A stretch of 64,000 bases of DNA from the NCBI GenBank assembly GCA_902597055.1, contig CACJWG010000002.1, forward strand, positions 1 through 64,000. Reading direction: 5' to 3'. The position numbers were made by a program, and so were the translations under genes. Positions 19,860 to 29,962 of this stretch are shown piece after piece. Source of the stretch: an uncultured Pelagibacteraceae bacterium. GTDB taxonomy: Bacteria; Pseudomonadota; Alphaproteobacteria; Pelagibacterales; Pelagibacteraceae. Position 1 is the first letter of the stretch, and each line of letters begins with the position of its first letter. Below the pieces are notes generated by a model, which worked only from the letters and a program-made list of their open reading frames with translations, was not told the origin of the DNA and did not search any database.

Positions 19860-20969
19860 CTAGATGAAGGGTAAATCGCAAACTGTTCCTAAATATGTTT
19901 TATCGTTAATTTCGATCTTAAATTGATTTTTGCTATCCCAATAAGGTTTATTAATCATAGCAATACCAATAATCTTTTTAAAATTTGGCGAATAAGCGGC
20001 TGATCTTAAATATCCAACAATATTATTCTTTTCATCGAACAATTCCTTTTCTTTGTTCATATCGATTTTGTTATGATCAATCTTAACACCCATTAATTTT
20101 CTAGACACTCCATCTTTTTTAATTTTTTTTAACTTTTCTTTTCCTAGAAACTTAACATCGGTATCTAAGTTTATATACTTATCGAAATTTGCTTCAAATG
20201 GGTTATCTCCATTATCAAAATCGTTTCCATAAGATAAAAGCGCTGACTCAATTCTTTCAATTAAATTTGGGCAACCGGCTTTAACATTAAGGTCTTTGCC
20301 GTATTCAAATAAGCTATCATATAATTTTTGACCAGCAGAATCATTTTCAACGTATACCTCAAATCCTCCTTGTTTTGACCAACCAGATCTTGCTATGAAG
20401 TATTTATCTTGTTTAAATTCAAAGTAATTAAAATTGAAAAATTTTAGTTGTCTTATTTCATCACCAAACAATTTAGCCATTAGGTCATCTGAAAGAGGGC
20501 CTTGAATTGCAAGTATATTAACATTCGGCTCATGAATTTTGACGTCAAAATTGTGTCCTGCGGCTAAGCCTTTTGCAAAAAAAATAACATCAGAGTCAGC
20601 AATCGAAAGCCACCATCTATCATTTTCCAATTTGTTTATTACTGGATCATTTACTAAACGTCCTTCATGATCAATTAATGGAGCGTAGTAACATTTTCCA
20701 ATTTTAGATTTTGACAAATCCCTACATGTCATTAATTGGACAAGTTCTGCTGAGTCTTTACCTGATATTTCTACTTGTCTTTCTGCAGCAACATCCCAAA
20801 CTTGAACATATTTTTTTAAATGATTATAGTCATCTTCAATAGATTTGAAGGATACTGGTAATAACATATGATTATAGACTGTATATCCGCTTACACCATG
20901 TGCTTCTATTCTTTCCGTATAAGGTGTACTTCTAAGTCTTCGTGATCTTATAATTGGAAAATTTTTCAT
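19860..20969 (-). CDS. dmdA: DMSP demethylase
   Basis: A GcvT-like tetrahydrofolate-dependent enzyme that removes a methyl group from dimethylsulfoniopropionate, giving 3-methylmercaptopropionate and 5-methyl-THF. At 369 residues it matches what I recall of the characterised Pelagibacter DmdA. The N-terminal part ([18 protein letters not shown], then [10 protein letters not shown]) and the [12 protein letters not shown] and LMTCRDLSK blocks are, as I recall them, DmdA signatures rather than glycine-cleavage T-protein ones. Downstream enzymes of the same pathway (DmdB-like, DmdC-like) lie immediately upstream in the same transcript. Its start overlaps the alpha/beta hydrolase stop by four bases. 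Confidence 0.93.
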   Translation of the reverse strand: MKNFPIIRSRRLRSTPYTERIEAHGVSGYTVYNHMLLPVSFKSIEDDYNHLKKYVQVWDVAAERQVEISGKDSAELVQLMTCRDLSKSKIGKCYYAPLIDHEGRLVNDPVINKLENDRWWLSIADSDVIFFAKGLAAGHNFDVKIHEPNVNILAIQGPLSDDLMAKLFGDEIRQLKFFNFNYFEFKQDKYFIARSGWSKQGGFEVYVENDSAGQKLYDSLFEYGKDLNVKAGCPNLIERIESALLSYGNDFDNGDNPFEANFDKYINLDTDVKFLGKEKLKKIKKDGVSRKLMGVKIDHNKIDMNKEKELFDEKNNIVGYLRSAAYSPNFKKIIGIAMINKPYWDSKNQFKIEINDKTYLGTVCDLPFI

Positions 20970-21742
20970 TTTTTTAAAAATTCTGCTACCTTTTCTCTCA
21001 TTTCAAAAGCTTTTTCAAACATAATCATATGTCCGCACTCATTAATTATTTGGGTCTCTGAATTTTTAATTAAATTTGCGAATTTTTTTCCATTCTCAGA
21101 GGGAACCATTTTATCAAGGGCCCCAAAAATTAGTAAAGTTGGACAGTCAATTGCTGCAGAGGCTTCTTTGCCATTTTTATAGTTATTGCATGCTTTTAAG
21201 TCTGTAGCTAATATTTCTTTAACCTCTCTTGAAGAATTTATAATTTTTTCAACAGGGTTACCTCCTATAAATTTCCTTGAACCTTCATAACCCCATTTCA
21301 TCATTAAATGTACAGCTTTTTTATCTCCGGAGTCTGCGAGATCAATTAAATCTTGGTTCACTGGCATTTTATATGAACCAGCTAAAAAAACTAATTTGTG
21401 TATACTTTTTTTAAAACGAGAACCATATTCTAAAGCCTCTAAACATCCTTGTGAATGTCCTACTATTGAAACCTTCTCAGTTTTTAAAAAAAGTCTTACA
21501 CTTTCAATCCAATCTGCAATTTTTTCAATTGAGTCAATACAAGGACCTTCTGAATTTCCATGACCAGGTAAATCTAAAGATAAAATATTTAGATCTTTGT
21601 TAGATAAAAATTGTTCGGTAAGAGACCACACAATATGAGATAAACCACTTCCATGCAAAAGAAAGACTGTTTGCTTTGCTTGATCAAAATCTTTCCCTGC
21701 TGTAGACGCAAATACCTGCTTCTTATCTATTTCAAAATTCAA
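20966..21742 (-). CDS. Alpha/beta hydrolase in the DMSP demethylation cluster
   Basis: A 258-residue soluble alpha/beta-hydrolase. The oxyanion HGSG (about residues 30-33), nucleophile elbow GHSQGC (Ser near residue 98), acid in ALDKMVP and catalytic His in ECGHMIMFE are all present, so it should be active. It overlaps both neighbours by four bases (dmdB-like upstream, dmdA downstream), so it is likely co-translated with them. No hydratase (DmdD) is present, so a thioesterase, lactonase or methylthioacrylate-handling role is possible. The substrate cannot be read from sequence. Confidence 0.85.
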   Translation of the reverse strand: MNFEIDKKQVFASTAGKDFDQAKQTVFLLHGSGLSHIVWSLTEQFLSNKDLNILSLDLPGHGNSEGPCIDSIEKIADWIESVRLFLKTEKVSIVGHSQGCLEALEYGSRFKKSIHKLVFLAGSYKMPVNQDLIDLADSGDKKAVHLMMKWGYEGSRKFIGGNPVEKIINSSREVKEILATDLKACNNYKNGKEASAAIDCPTLLIFGALDKMVPSENGKKFANLIKNSETQIINECGHMIMFEKAFEMREKVAEFLKK

Positions 21743-23367
21743 GTTAATTCCTTGGCCTTTTTTCTTAACTCAAATTTCTGAATTTTTCCTGTTGAAGTTT
21801 TTGGCAATTCACAAAATGCAATCTTTTTTGGAATTTTGAAGCCTGCTAATGTTTCTCTACAAAAATCAATAAGTTCTTTCTCAGTTGTTTCTTTATCCTT
21901 TGCTTTTTCAATAAAGGCACATGGAACTTCGCCCCATTTTTCATCTGGTTTAGCAACAACTGCTGCTATTGAAACACTAGGGTGTTTGGCTAATGTATTC
22001 TCTATTTCAATAGAAGATATGTTCTCACCACCAGAAATTATTATATCTTTTGATCTATCCTTGATCTTTATGTAACCATCCGGGTGTACTACAGCTAAAT
22101 CCCCAGAATGAAACCAGCCATGAGCCATAGCTTTATCAGTTGCATCTTTATCTTTAAAATAACCTTTCATCACGATGTTTCCTTTAATCATAATTTCTCC
22201 AATTGTTTTGCCATCTCTTGGCACAGGTTTCATAGTTTCTGGATCTATTACTTTTGTATCTTCTGTATTTGGATATCTAACACCTTGTCTAGCTTTGATT
22301 TCATTTTTTTTGTCATCATCAAATGAATTCCATTCGTCATTCCACGCGCATTGTAAAATATGACCATAAGTTTCAGTTAATCCGTAAACATGCATAACTT
22401 CAAAACCTAAATTTTCCATCTTTTTAAAAATTATACTTGGTGGTGGAGCACCAGCGGTTAAAACAAAAACTTTTTTCTTTAGCTTTTTTCTTTCAGATTC
22501 TGAAGCACCTGTAATCATATTAAGAACTATTGGTGCACCACCAAAGTGACTGATGTCATGTTTTTCAATTAATTCAAAAATTTTTTTAATGTCTATGGCT
22601 CTTAAACATATAGTTTTTCCATTTAACATTGGAATTGTCCAAGGGTATCCCCATCCATTACAGTGAAACATTGGAACAACTGTTAAAAAATTTAATCTAT
22701 TAGGCATATTCCATGCAACTGCACTTCCAGTTGACATAAGATAAGAACCTCTATGGTGATATACTACGCCTTTTGGATTGCCTGTTGTACCTGAAGTATA
22801 ACTTAACGAAATTGCTTGCCATTCATCTTTTGGTTTTTTCCAAACATAATTTTCATCTCCTGTATTCAAAAAATCTTCGTATTCTTTATCACCAATTTTT
22901 TTAAGCAAAGACTGATCTGCATTATCGTCTTGAATATCAATGATCAAAGGCTTAGATTTTACATTTTCTAAAGCTTTATTTACTACTGAATGAAGTTGTC
23001 TATCGACTATAAGAACTTTTGCCTCAGCGTGGTCCAAAATATAAGAGACTGTTTTTGCGTCTAATCTTGTGTTGATGGTATTTAGAACTGCTCCAGTCAT
23101 TGGAACAGAATAGTGAGCCTCAAATATTTCAGGAGTATTAAACGCCATCACTGAAACAGTATCACCCTCCTTAATTCCAATCTTCTCTAATGCACTAGCA
23201 AACTTAATACAGCGATTGTAAATTTGTGACCAGGTGTAAGAACGATTTTCGTATACTAGTGCTTCATAATTTGGATATATATCTTTTGCTCTTTCAAGAA
23301 AACTTAAAGGAGTTAAAGGTACAAAATTAGCATTATTTTTATCTAAATTTTGATTATATTTGTTCAT
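21739..23367 (-). CDS. dmdB: Acyl-CoA ligase, probable 3-methylmercaptopropionyl-CoA ligase (DmdB-like)
   Basis: ANL-superfamily ligase of 542 residues. The P-loop SYTSGTTGNPKGVVYHH (about residues 187-203), the GWFHSGDLAVVHPDGYIKI hinge region and the C-terminal catalytic Lys in KTSTGKIQKFE are complete. As DmdB it would activate 3-methylmercaptopropionate to its CoA thioester. That specificity is inferred from its position between dmdC-like and dmdA, since related medium-chain ligases share all these motifs. The start overlaps the dmdC-like stop by one base. Confidence 0.8.
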   Translation of the reverse strand: MNKYNQNLDKNNANFVPLTPLSFLERAKDIYPNYEALVYENRSYTWSQIYNRCIKFASALEKIGIKEGDTVSVMAFNTPEIFEAHYSVPMTGAVLNTINTRLDAKTVSYILDHAEAKVLIVDRQLHSVVNKALENVKSKPLIIDIQDDNADQSLLKKIGDKEYEDFLNTGDENYVWKKPKDEWQAISLSYTSGTTGNPKGVVYHHRGSYLMSTGSAVAWNMPNRLNFLTVVPMFHCNGWGYPWTIPMLNGKTICLRAIDIKKIFELIEKHDISHFGGAPIVLNMITGASESERKKLKKKVFVLTAGAPPPSIIFKKMENLGFEVMHVYGLTETYGHILQCAWNDEWNSFDDDKKNEIKARQGVRYPNTEDTKVIDPETMKPVPRDGKTIGEIMIKGNIVMKGYFKDKDATDKAMAHGWFHSGDLAVVHPDGYIKIKDRSKDIIISGGENISSIEIENTLAKHPSVSIAAVVAKPDEKWGEVPCAFIEKAKDKETTEKELIDFCRETLAGFKIPKKIAFCELPKTSTGKIQKFELRKKAKELT

Positions 23368-25127
23368 TAATTAAATTTAGCATTCATGGTTGTGTGGCTG
23401 CCACTTGTTCCAACAACATAATGAGACTGTGCTCTTGGTAAAATTTTTTCAAAATAATACTTTCCTGTATTAATTTTATCTTCATAAAATTCTTTATTTG
23501 AATTTTGTTTTTCAAAACTTATTTTTAAAGTCTTAATCCAAGCAAAGGCTAATGCTGTGTAACCTAATACTTTTAAATAATCATTGCATGCTGCACTTGC
23601 ATCATCCTTATTTGAGTTGATTTTTTCTCTCATCCACTTCGTAAAAGATACCAAGATTTCTTTATATTTTTCAAAAATGTTTAAAAAACTTTCTAAATTT
23701 TTTTCGTTGTTATAATTTTTGATTTCATTATCCATTGATTTTATAAAGTTTTCAAATATGCCTTCTGAAGAAATTTTTCGGTACACAAGGTCAATTGCCT
23801 GAACAGAATTTGTGCCTTCGTATATTGGTGTTATTCTATTATCTCTGAATAATTGTTCGATCCCTTGATCTTTTGTATAACCATAGCCACCAAATACCTG
23901 AATTGCATCGTTGGTAATTTCTACACCATTATCTGTAAAAAATGATTTAATAACTGGAGTGAGCAATGCAACCATATTTGATGCATCGCCTCTTACATTT
24001 TTATCATCGTGAGATAAACTTACATCAATTTGCTGTGACAACCAAAAGGCAAAAGATCTTTGGCCCTCAATAATTGATTTCATATTCATTAGACTTCGTC
24101 TTATATCTGCATGTTTGATAATTAAATCTGTTTCTCCATTTTTGCTGTTATTTGCTTTTCCTTGCTTTCTCTCTTTTGAATATGCAACAGCGTTTTGGTA
24201 AGCAGTTTCAGCAATTCCTAAACCTTGTACACCAACTACAATTCTTTCTAAATTCATCATTGTGAACATGGCGTTCAAACCTTTGTTTTCAGGTCCAATC
24301 ATAATACCTTTCGAATTTTCAAAATTTAGAACACAAGTTGGTGAACCTTTAATTCCCATCTTGCTCTCAATTGAGTTTGTGCTGACACCGTTTCTAGAAC
24401 CTACAACTCCATCGTCACTGACCTCAAATTTTGGTACAAGAAATAAGCTTATTCCCTTTGTTCCTTTTGGTGCATCTGTTGTTCTTGCTAAAACTAAATG
24501 AATTATATTTTCCGTTAAATCATGGTCCCCAGAAGTAATAAAAATTTTTTGTCCAGTTATTTCATAGGTTCCATTGCCTTTTGGAACTGCTTTTGTTTTT
24601 AATAAGCCTAAATCAGTTCCACACTGTGGTTCTGTTAAGCACATTGTTCCGCTCCATTTTCCCTCTACTATTTTTGGAAGAAATTTATCTTTTATGCTTT
24701 GCTCAGCATGAGTAAGTATACAATTATAAGCGCCAATACTAAGTTCACTATATAATTTAAATGCTAAACTTGACGATGACAGCATTTCCTCAAAAAAAGT
24801 GCTTACAGTTTTTGGGATACCTTGACCACCATATTTTGGGTCACAAGAAAGGGAAGTCCAGCCATCTTCTATAAACTTTTTATAGACTTCTTTATAGCCT
24901 GGGGGTGTTCTCACAACACCATTTTCATACACGCAAGGATTTTCATCTCCTGCTTTAGCTAGTGGTAAAATAAGCTCTTGGTTTATTTTTGCTGCTTCCT
25001 CTAAAATTCCTTTAACAAGTTCCGAATTAATTTCTTTGTATTTTTCAATTTCTTTATATCTTTGATTATCTTTAAGATTATCAAAGAGGAACATCATTTC
25101 TTCAACTGGTGCAGTATAAATAGTCAT
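23367..25127 (-). CDS. dmdC: Acyl-CoA dehydrogenase, probable methylmercaptopropionyl-CoA dehydrogenase (DmdC-like)
   Basis: A 586-residue FAD enzyme of the long acyl-CoA dehydrogenase subgroup to which DmdC belongs. Features are the FAD/substrate segment MCLTEPQCGTDLGLLKTKA, QKIFITSGDHDL, the flavin-contact VFGGYGYTKDQGIEQ and the catalytic Glu in IYEGTNSVQAIDL. A C-terminal extension of about 130 residues is typical of this subgroup. It would form methylthioacryloyl-CoA from the DmdB product. A 34-base gap separates it from leuB upstream. Confidence 0.8.
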   Translation of the reverse strand: MTIYTAPVEEMMFLFDNLKDNQRYKEIEKYKEINSELVKGILEEAAKINQELILPLAKAGDENPCVYENGVVRTPPGYKEVYKKFIEDGWTSLSCDPKYGGQGIPKTVSTFFEEMLSSSSLAFKLYSELSIGAYNCILTHAEQSIKDKFLPKIVEGKWSGTMCLTEPQCGTDLGLLKTKAVPKGNGTYEITGQKIFITSGDHDLTENIIHLVLARTTDAPKGTKGISLFLVPKFEVSDDGVVGSRNGVSTNSIESKMGIKGSPTCVLNFENSKGIMIGPENKGLNAMFTMMNLERIVVGVQGLGIAETAYQNAVAYSKERKQGKANNSKNGETDLIIKHADIRRSLMNMKSIIEGQRSFAFWLSQQIDVSLSHDDKNVRGDASNMVALLTPVIKSFFTDNGVEITNDAIQVFGGYGYTKDQGIEQLFRDNRITPIYEGTNSVQAIDLVYRKISSEGIFENFIKSMDNEIKNYNNEKNLESFLNIFEKYKEILVSFTKWMREKINSNKDDASAACNDYLKVLGYTALAFAWIKTLKISFEKQNSNKEFYEDKINTGKYYFEKILPRAQSHYVVGTSGSHTTMNAKFN

Positions 25128-25161
25128 ATTTTTTCTAATTATCTAGGGTAAGTTAATTTAT

Positions 25162-26271
25162 TTATTTTTGCAAACACGCAATAATCGCATCTCCCATCTC
25201 TGAAGTAGAAACTTCTTTTTTTCCCTTAGAAATAATATCTTTTGTCCTTAATCCATCATCCAATACCTTTTGAACAGCGTTATCTAAGGCTTTAGATTCT
25301 TTATCTAAATTTAATGAATATTTTAATGCCATTGAGAAACTTAGTATAGTTGCAATAGGATTTGCAATTCCTTTACCAGTTATATCAGGAGCTGAACCAT
25401 GCACAGGTTCATACATCGATCTCATATTTCCATCTTTGTCTTTAGCTCCTAATGATGCAGATGGTAATAAACCTAAAGAGCCTGTCAACATTGCAGCTTC
25501 GTCTGATAGGATATCTCCAAATAAATTATCAGTTACGATTACATCAAATTGCTTTGGATTTCTTAATAATTGCATAGCACAATTATCTGCTAACATATGA
25601 GTTAGCTCTACATCTTTATATTCTTTGTCATGTAAAATTTGAACTTCTTCTTTCCAAAGCTGACCTGCTTCCATCACATTAGATTTTTCACAAGATGTAA
25701 CTTTATTGCCTCTTTTTTTTGCTAAATCAAAAGCAACTCGCGCAACTCTTTCAATTTCTTTTGTAGTATAAGTATGGGTATTAATTCCTTTTCGTTCACC
25801 ATTATCTATCGGTTTGATCCCTCTCGGCTCCCCGAAATATATTCCGCCTGTCAATTCTCTTACTATCATAATATCTAAACCTGAAACAATTTCTGGTTTT
25901 AAACTTGAAGCGTCCACTAATTGCTTAAAGCAAATGGCAGGTCTTAAATTAGCAAAAAGTTTTAATTCTTTTCTAAGTTTAAGAAGTGCTCTTTCAGGTT
26001 TTTTTGAGAATTCAAGCTTGTCCCATTTAGGTCCTCCTACAGCACCAAGTATTACTGCTTCACTCTCTAAAGCTTTGTAAAACACTTCATCTGTTATGGG
26101 TGTCTTGTATTTATCATATGCTGCTCCACCAACAAGATCTTCGTCAATTTCAAAATCTAAGGATTTGTTTTTGTTAAACCACTGAATAATCTTTTTAACT
26201 TCCGCGATAACCTCTGGACCTATTCCATCTCCTGGTAAAAGAAGAATTTTTCTTTTTTTAACTTTAATCAT
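25162..26271 (-). CDS. leuB: 3-isopropylmalate dehydrogenase
   Basis: NAD-dependent oxidative decarboxylation in leucine synthesis. The open frame extends to 26310, but the extra 13 residues are unlike the family. The next ATG (26271) gives [20 protein letters not shown], the normal LeuB beginning, and overlaps leuD by 8 bases. The resulting 369 residues is the usual size. The [19 protein letters not shown] motif and [14 protein letters not shown] loop confirm the family. Confidence 0.95.
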   Translation of the reverse strand: MIKVKKRKILLLPGDGIGPEVIAEVKKIIQWFNKNKSLDFEIDEDLVGGAAYDKYKTPITDEVFYKALESEAVILGAVGGPKWDKLEFSKKPERALLKLRKELKLFANLRPAICFKQLVDASSLKPEIVSGLDIMIVRELTGGIYFGEPRGIKPIDNGERKGINTHTYTTKEIERVARVAFDLAKKRGNKVTSCEKSNVMEAGQLWKEEVQILHDKEYKDVELTHMLADNCAMQLLRNPKQFDVIVTDNLFGDILSDEAAMLTGSLGLLPSASLGAKDKDGNMRSMYEPVHGSAPDITGKGIANPIATILSFSMALKYSLNLDKESKALDNAVQKVLDDGLRTKDIISKGKKEVSTSEMGDAIIACLQK

Positions 26272-26869
26272 TAAAAATCCAAGGCCTTGCTGACTTAACC
26301 TTTTTTTCAAATTCGTTAATATGTGATGATTTTTCTAAAGATAAAGCAATATCATCTAGACCTTCAATCAAGCATTTCTTTTTAAATGGATCTATTTTAA
26401 ATTTTAATTCATTATTTCCAAAAAGAATTTTTTCTTCTTTTAAATCAATTTCAATTTCTTCTTTTCTCTTTGAATATTCAGCTAACTCTTTTATTTTTTC
26501 CTCATCAAGAATTATCGGCAAAATACCATTTTTAAAACAATTATTATAAAAAATGTCTGCATAGCTTGAGCTTATTACACATGTTATTCCGAAGTCTAAA
26601 AGTGCCCACGGAGCATGTTCTCTCGATGATCCACAGCCAAAATTATTTCCAGCTATTAAAATTTTTGAATAATTGTACGGGGATTTATTTAATATGAAAT
26701 TATCGATATTTTTTCCATCATCATCGTACCTCATTTCATGAAATAAGTTTTTTCCTAATCCTGTTCTTTTAATAGTCTTTAAAAACTGTTTAGGAATAAT
26801 CATGTCCGTGTCTATATTTACAATCGGTAAATAAGCTGGAATGCTTTTAAGTGAGGTGAATTTTTTCAT
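26264..26869 (-). CDS. leuD: 3-isopropylmalate dehydratase small subunit
   Basis: Swivel-domain subunit of isopropylmalate isomerase. Family marks are [14 protein letters not shown] near residue 18 and [17 protein letters not shown] near residue 74. 201 residues is normal. The start overlaps the leuC stop by one base, and the end overlaps leuB, so leuC-leuD-leuB is a tight unit with leuA elsewhere. Confidence 0.97.
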   Translation of the reverse strand: MKKFTSLKSIPAYLPIVNIDTDMIIPKQFLKTIKRTGLGKNLFHEMRYDDDGKNIDNFILNKSPYNYSKILIAGNNFGCGSSREHAPWALLDFGITCVISSSYADIFYNNCFKNGILPIILDEEKIKELAEYSKRKEEIEIDLKEEKILFGNNELKFKIDPFKKKCLIEGLDDIALSLEKSSHINEFEKKVKSARPWIFND

Positions 26870-28272
26870 TAGTTTTGATATTTTCTAACATCATCTAGAT
26901 TTCCAGCAATAGCTGCAGCAGCTGCCATACCTGGGCTTACTAAGTGGGTTCTTCCTCCTCTTCCCTGTCTTCCTTCAAAGTTTCTATTCGAAGTAGATGC
27001 GCATCTTTCTTGAGGTTTTAATTTATCGGCATTCATTGCTAAACACATTGAACATCCAGGTTCTCTCCATTCGAAACCGGACTCTATAAATATTTTATCA
27101 AGACCTTCTTGCTCAGCTTGTTCTTTAACTAAACCAGAACCAGGGACCACCATTCCATGTACATGTGAAGCCTTTTTCTTATTTTTTAATATTTGTGCAG
27201 CCTCTCTTAAGTCCTCAATTCTTCCATTCGTACAACTTCCTATAAAAACTTTATCAATTTTAATGTCTTGAACTTTCACATCAGGTTTAAGCCCCATATA
27301 ATCAAGAGATCTATTTATCGAATTCTTTTTATCAATATTTTTTTCATTTTCTGGATTGGGGATTTTCCCATTAATTGAAACTACGTCCTCAGGCGAAGTT
27401 CCCCATGTAACCATAGGCGCTATTTCATCACCTTTTAAATTAATTTCTTTATCAAATTTTGCATCGCTATCACTTTTTAATTTACTCCAATAATCAAGTG
27501 CTTTTTCCCAGTTTTCTTTTTTTGGAGACATTGGTCTATCTTTTAAATAATTAAAAATCTTTTCATCAGGTTGGATTAATCCTGCTCTAGCTCCACCTTC
27601 TATAGACATATTACAAATAGTCATTCTCTGTTCGACAGAAAGATTAGATATGACTGAACCAGCATATTCTAACACACATCCCGTTCCTCCAGCAGTTCCT
27701 ATTTTGCCAATGATTTGAAGAATTACATCTTTTGATGTTACTCCTAAAGGAAGTTTTCCATTAACATTAATTCTAAAATTTTTTGCTTTTTTCTGAACAA
27801 GAGTTTGTGTTGCTAAAACGTGTTCAACTTCTGAGGTTCCTATTCCAAACGCTAAGGCCCCAAAAGCGCCATGAGTTGCCGTGTGACTGTCTCCGCAAAC
27901 AATAACTGTTCCTGGTTGAGTAAATCCTTGCTCGGGTCCTACTATATGAACTATTCCTTGTCTTTTATCATTCATTCCAAAAAGTTTGATGTCAAAGTCT
28001 TTGCAATTTTTTTCAAGTGTTTCTACTTGAATTCTAGAGTCGTTGTCATCAATTCCTTTAGATCTATCAGTTGTAGGTATATTATGATCAACAACAGCAA
28101 GGGTTAAGTTTGGATGTCTTACATCTCTTTTACTATTTCTAAGTCCTTCAAAAGCTTGTGGGCTAGTCACCTCATGTATCAAATGTCTGTCCACAAATAG
28201 CAAAGATGTTCCATCATCTTGTTGGTGGACTAAGTGATCACTCCAGATTTTATCGTATAAAGTCTTTGGCAT
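26869..28272 (-). CDS. leuC: 3-isopropylmalate dehydratase large subunit
   Basis: Aconitase-family 4Fe-4S protein catalysing isomerisation of 2- to 3-isopropylmalate with LeuD. Cluster ligands are in GSCTNGR and GCSMC, and the substrate/cluster regions include [13 protein letters not shown] and [18 protein letters not shown]. 467 residues is standard. It follows rplS by 11 bases, so leucine genes appear to read through from the rpsP-trmD-rplS ribosomal block. Confidence 0.97.
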   Translation of the reverse strand: MPKTLYDKIWSDHLVHQQDDGTSLLFVDRHLIHEVTSPQAFEGLRNSKRDVRHPNLTLAVVDHNIPTTDRSKGIDDNDSRIQVETLEKNCKDFDIKLFGMNDKRQGIVHIVGPEQGFTQPGTVIVCGDSHTATHGAFGALAFGIGTSEVEHVLATQTLVQKKAKNFRINVNGKLPLGVTSKDVILQIIGKIGTAGGTGCVLEYAGSVISNLSVEQRMTICNMSIEGGARAGLIQPDEKIFNYLKDRPMSPKKENWEKALDYWSKLKSDSDAKFDKEINLKGDEIAPMVTWGTSPEDVVSINGKIPNPENEKNIDKKNSINRSLDYMGLKPDVKVQDIKIDKVFIGSCTNGRIEDLREAAQILKNKKKASHVHGMVVPGSGLVKEQAEQEGLDKIFIESGFEWREPGCSMCLAMNADKLKPQERCASTSNRNFEGRQGRGGRTHLVSPGMAAAAAIAGNLDDVRKYQN

Positions 28273-28283
28273 TTAAAAAAAGA

Positions 28284-28832
28284 TTATTTTTTTAATTCAG
28301 TAGAAATCTTACTATCTTCTTTTTTCTCTTCAAGTTTTTTGGGTGTCTCAGCGACTTTTGTCTCGGTTTTTTCCTCAGTATTCTTTTGTTCTGTTGCTGG
28401 TAACACATTTTCTTCTGTAACCTGCTCAGGTTTGGCCTCAATATCAATACCAATTTTCTTTTTTATCTTTTCTGCAATTCTTGCTGATTTACCGGTTCTT
28501 TCTCTTAAATAGTACAATTTTGCACGTCTTACTTTACCAGATCTTATAACTTTGATTGTATCAACTATTGGACTATAAAGTGCAAAAGTTCTTTCAACAC
28601 CTTCTCCAAAAGAAATTTTTCTGACTGTAAAGGATGAATTTAAGTCTCTGTTTTTCTTTGCTATGCAAACACCCTCAAAATACTGAATTCTATCTCTTTT
28701 TCCTTCGGTAATTTTAACACCAACTTTTATAATATCTCCTGGAAAAAACTCTGGGAGTTTTTTTTCAGCTGAAATTTTTTTAACATTTGCTTTATTTATG
28801 TCTTCTATATTTTTCATGTTTAAATTTTGCAA
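28284..28832 (-). CDS. rplS: 50S ribosomal protein L19 with C-terminal extension
   Basis: The L19 core (residues about 1-125) is clear: [20 protein letters not shown], then [13 protein letters not shown], and [18 protein letters not shown]. Residues 126-182 form a Glu/Lys/Thr-rich tail absent from typical L19 proteins of 115-125 residues. It may be disordered and may contact neighbouring ribosome elements. The rpsP-trmD-rplS order is widely conserved, here with gaps of two bases. Confidence 0.96.
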   Translation of the reverse strand: MQNLNMKNIEDINKANVKKISAEKKLPEFFPGDIIKVGVKITEGKRDRIQYFEGVCIAKKNRDLNSSFTVRKISFGEGVERTFALYSPIVDTIKVIRSGKVRRAKLYYLRERTGKSARIAEKIKKKIGIDIEAKPEQVTEENVLPATEQKNTEEKTETKVAETPKKLEEKKEDSKISTELKK

Positions 28833-28834
28833 TT

Positions 28835-29521
28835 TTAATCCTTTTTATATTTTTGCCATAAATCAGGTCTTCGGTGCCGTGTTATAGCCTCAGATTGTGA
28901 CAAACGCCAGCTTTTAATTTTGTTATGATCTCCGGATAAAAGTATGTCGGGAACACTTAATTTCTCCCATATTTGAGGTTTGGTATATTGTGGATACTCC
29001 AAAAGCCCATTTTCAAAGCTTTCATCTTTTGTAGAATTTAGATTTCCTAACACTCCAGGCACTAATCTTAAAACTGTGTCTAAAACAACAAAAGAAGCCA
29101 TCTCTCCTCCAGAAAGGATAAAGTCACCTATACTTATCTCCTCTACATTTCTTGAGTCTAGAACTCGTTGATCAACTCCCTCGAAGTGCCCACATAAAAT
29201 ATTAACTTTGTTTTTTTTAACAATACCCTTTGCAATATCTTGATTAAAAATTTTACCTTTTGGTGTTAGATAATAAACTGTTTCTTTTTCATCCAAATTT
29301 GCGTCCAAAGATTTTGCTACTACATCCGGTCTCATTAACATGCCTACACCACCGCCATATGGAGTATCATCAACAGTTTTATGTTTATCATCTGCGTAAT
29401 CCCTAATATTTATAAGTTTTAAATCCCAAAGCTTTTTTTCAAAAGCTTTTTTGCAAATACCTATTTCGAAAGGTCCTGGAAAATATTCAGGATACAAAGT
29501 AAAAATTTTCGCTTGAAACAT
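28835..29521 (-). CDS. trmD: tRNA (guanine-N1)-methyltransferase
   Basis: A SPOUT-class enzyme that methylates G37 of tRNAs using SAM to prevent frameshifting. Visible family motifs are [28 protein letters not shown] and the knot region [12 protein letters not shown]. 228 residues is close to the usual length. The start is two bases downstream of the rpsP stop. Confidence 0.97.
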   Translation of the reverse strand: MFQAKIFTLYPEYFPGPFEIGICKKAFEKKLWDLKLINIRDYADDKHKTVDDTPYGGGVGMLMRPDVVAKSLDANLDEKETVYYLTPKGKIFNQDIAKGIVKKNKVNILCGHFEGVDQRVLDSRNVEEISIGDFILSGGEMASFVVLDTVLRLVPGVLGNLNSTKDESFENGLLEYPQYTKPQIWEKLSVPDILLSGDHNKIKSWRLSQSEAITRHRRPDLWQKYKKD

Positions 29522-29523
29522 AG

Positions 29524-29650
29524 TTATTTTTTTTTCTCCTCCTTAGGTGCATCCGCTTTCTTTTCTGCTTTTGGTGCATCAGCTTTTTTCTCTTCCTTAG
29601 GGGCCTCTGCTTTCTTGTCCTCTTTTGGTGCTTCAGAAGCATCTTTCTTT
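29524..29650 (-). repeat. Imperfect 24-27-base coding repeats in rpsP tail
   Basis: Four or so degenerate in-frame copies encode KKADAPKE-like octapeptides at the S16 C-terminus. Third positions vary while the protein pattern is kept, which suggests selection on composition rather than a recent duplication. The opposite strand shows a long spurious open frame here because of the repeat. Confidence 0.7.
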
Positions 29651-29949
29651 CTGTCTTTTTTCGGAACAGCTTTATTTGGATTATTTCCTGGTTTAGGCAT
29701 TTCCATTAAATTATTTTCTCCAAGTAATCGAGCAACTCTAGTTGTCGGTTTTGCTCCTTGGCTAAGCCAATATTTTATTCTTTCTGACTGCAATCCAACT
29801 CTTTCCTTTTTTTCTTTTGGCATAAGGGGATTAAAAAAACCTAATTTTTCTATAAATCTCCCATCTCTTGGGAATCTGCTGTCTGCAACCACAATTTTAT
29901 AAACTGGTCTTTTTTTTGTTCCTCCCATTGATAATCTTAACTTTAACAT
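29524..29949 (-). CDS. rpsP: 30S ribosomal protein S16 with repetitive Lys/Ala/Glu tail
   Basis: The S16 core (residues 1-82) begins [19 protein letters not shown] and includes [19 protein letters not shown]. The tail (about 95-141) is built of imperfect copies of an eight-residue unit like KKADAPKE and is strongly basic and acidic. The encoding DNA at about 29524-29650 is therefore repetitive. Many alphaproteobacterial S16 proteins carry a short tail; this one is long. The gene is 13 bases downstream of ffh. Confidence 0.96.
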   Translation of the reverse strand: MLKLRLSMGGTKKRPVYKIVVADSRFPRDGRFIEKLGFFNPLMPKEKKERVGLQSERIKYWLSQGAKPTTRVARLLGENNLMEMPKPGNNPNKAVPKKDRKKDASEAPKEDKKAEAPKEEKKADAPKAEKKADAPKEEKKK

Positions 29950-29962
29950 TTGTTTCTCCTTT

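Noticed and set aside
26272-26310. 13-residue N-terminal extension of LeuB
   Set aside because: Overlaps leuD further and has no family similarity; the next ATG gives the normal start.
29513-29902. 129-residue plus-strand ORF rich in Ser/Phe/Ala
   Set aside because: It is the antisense of the repetitive rpsP tail; low complexity and no ribosome-binding site.
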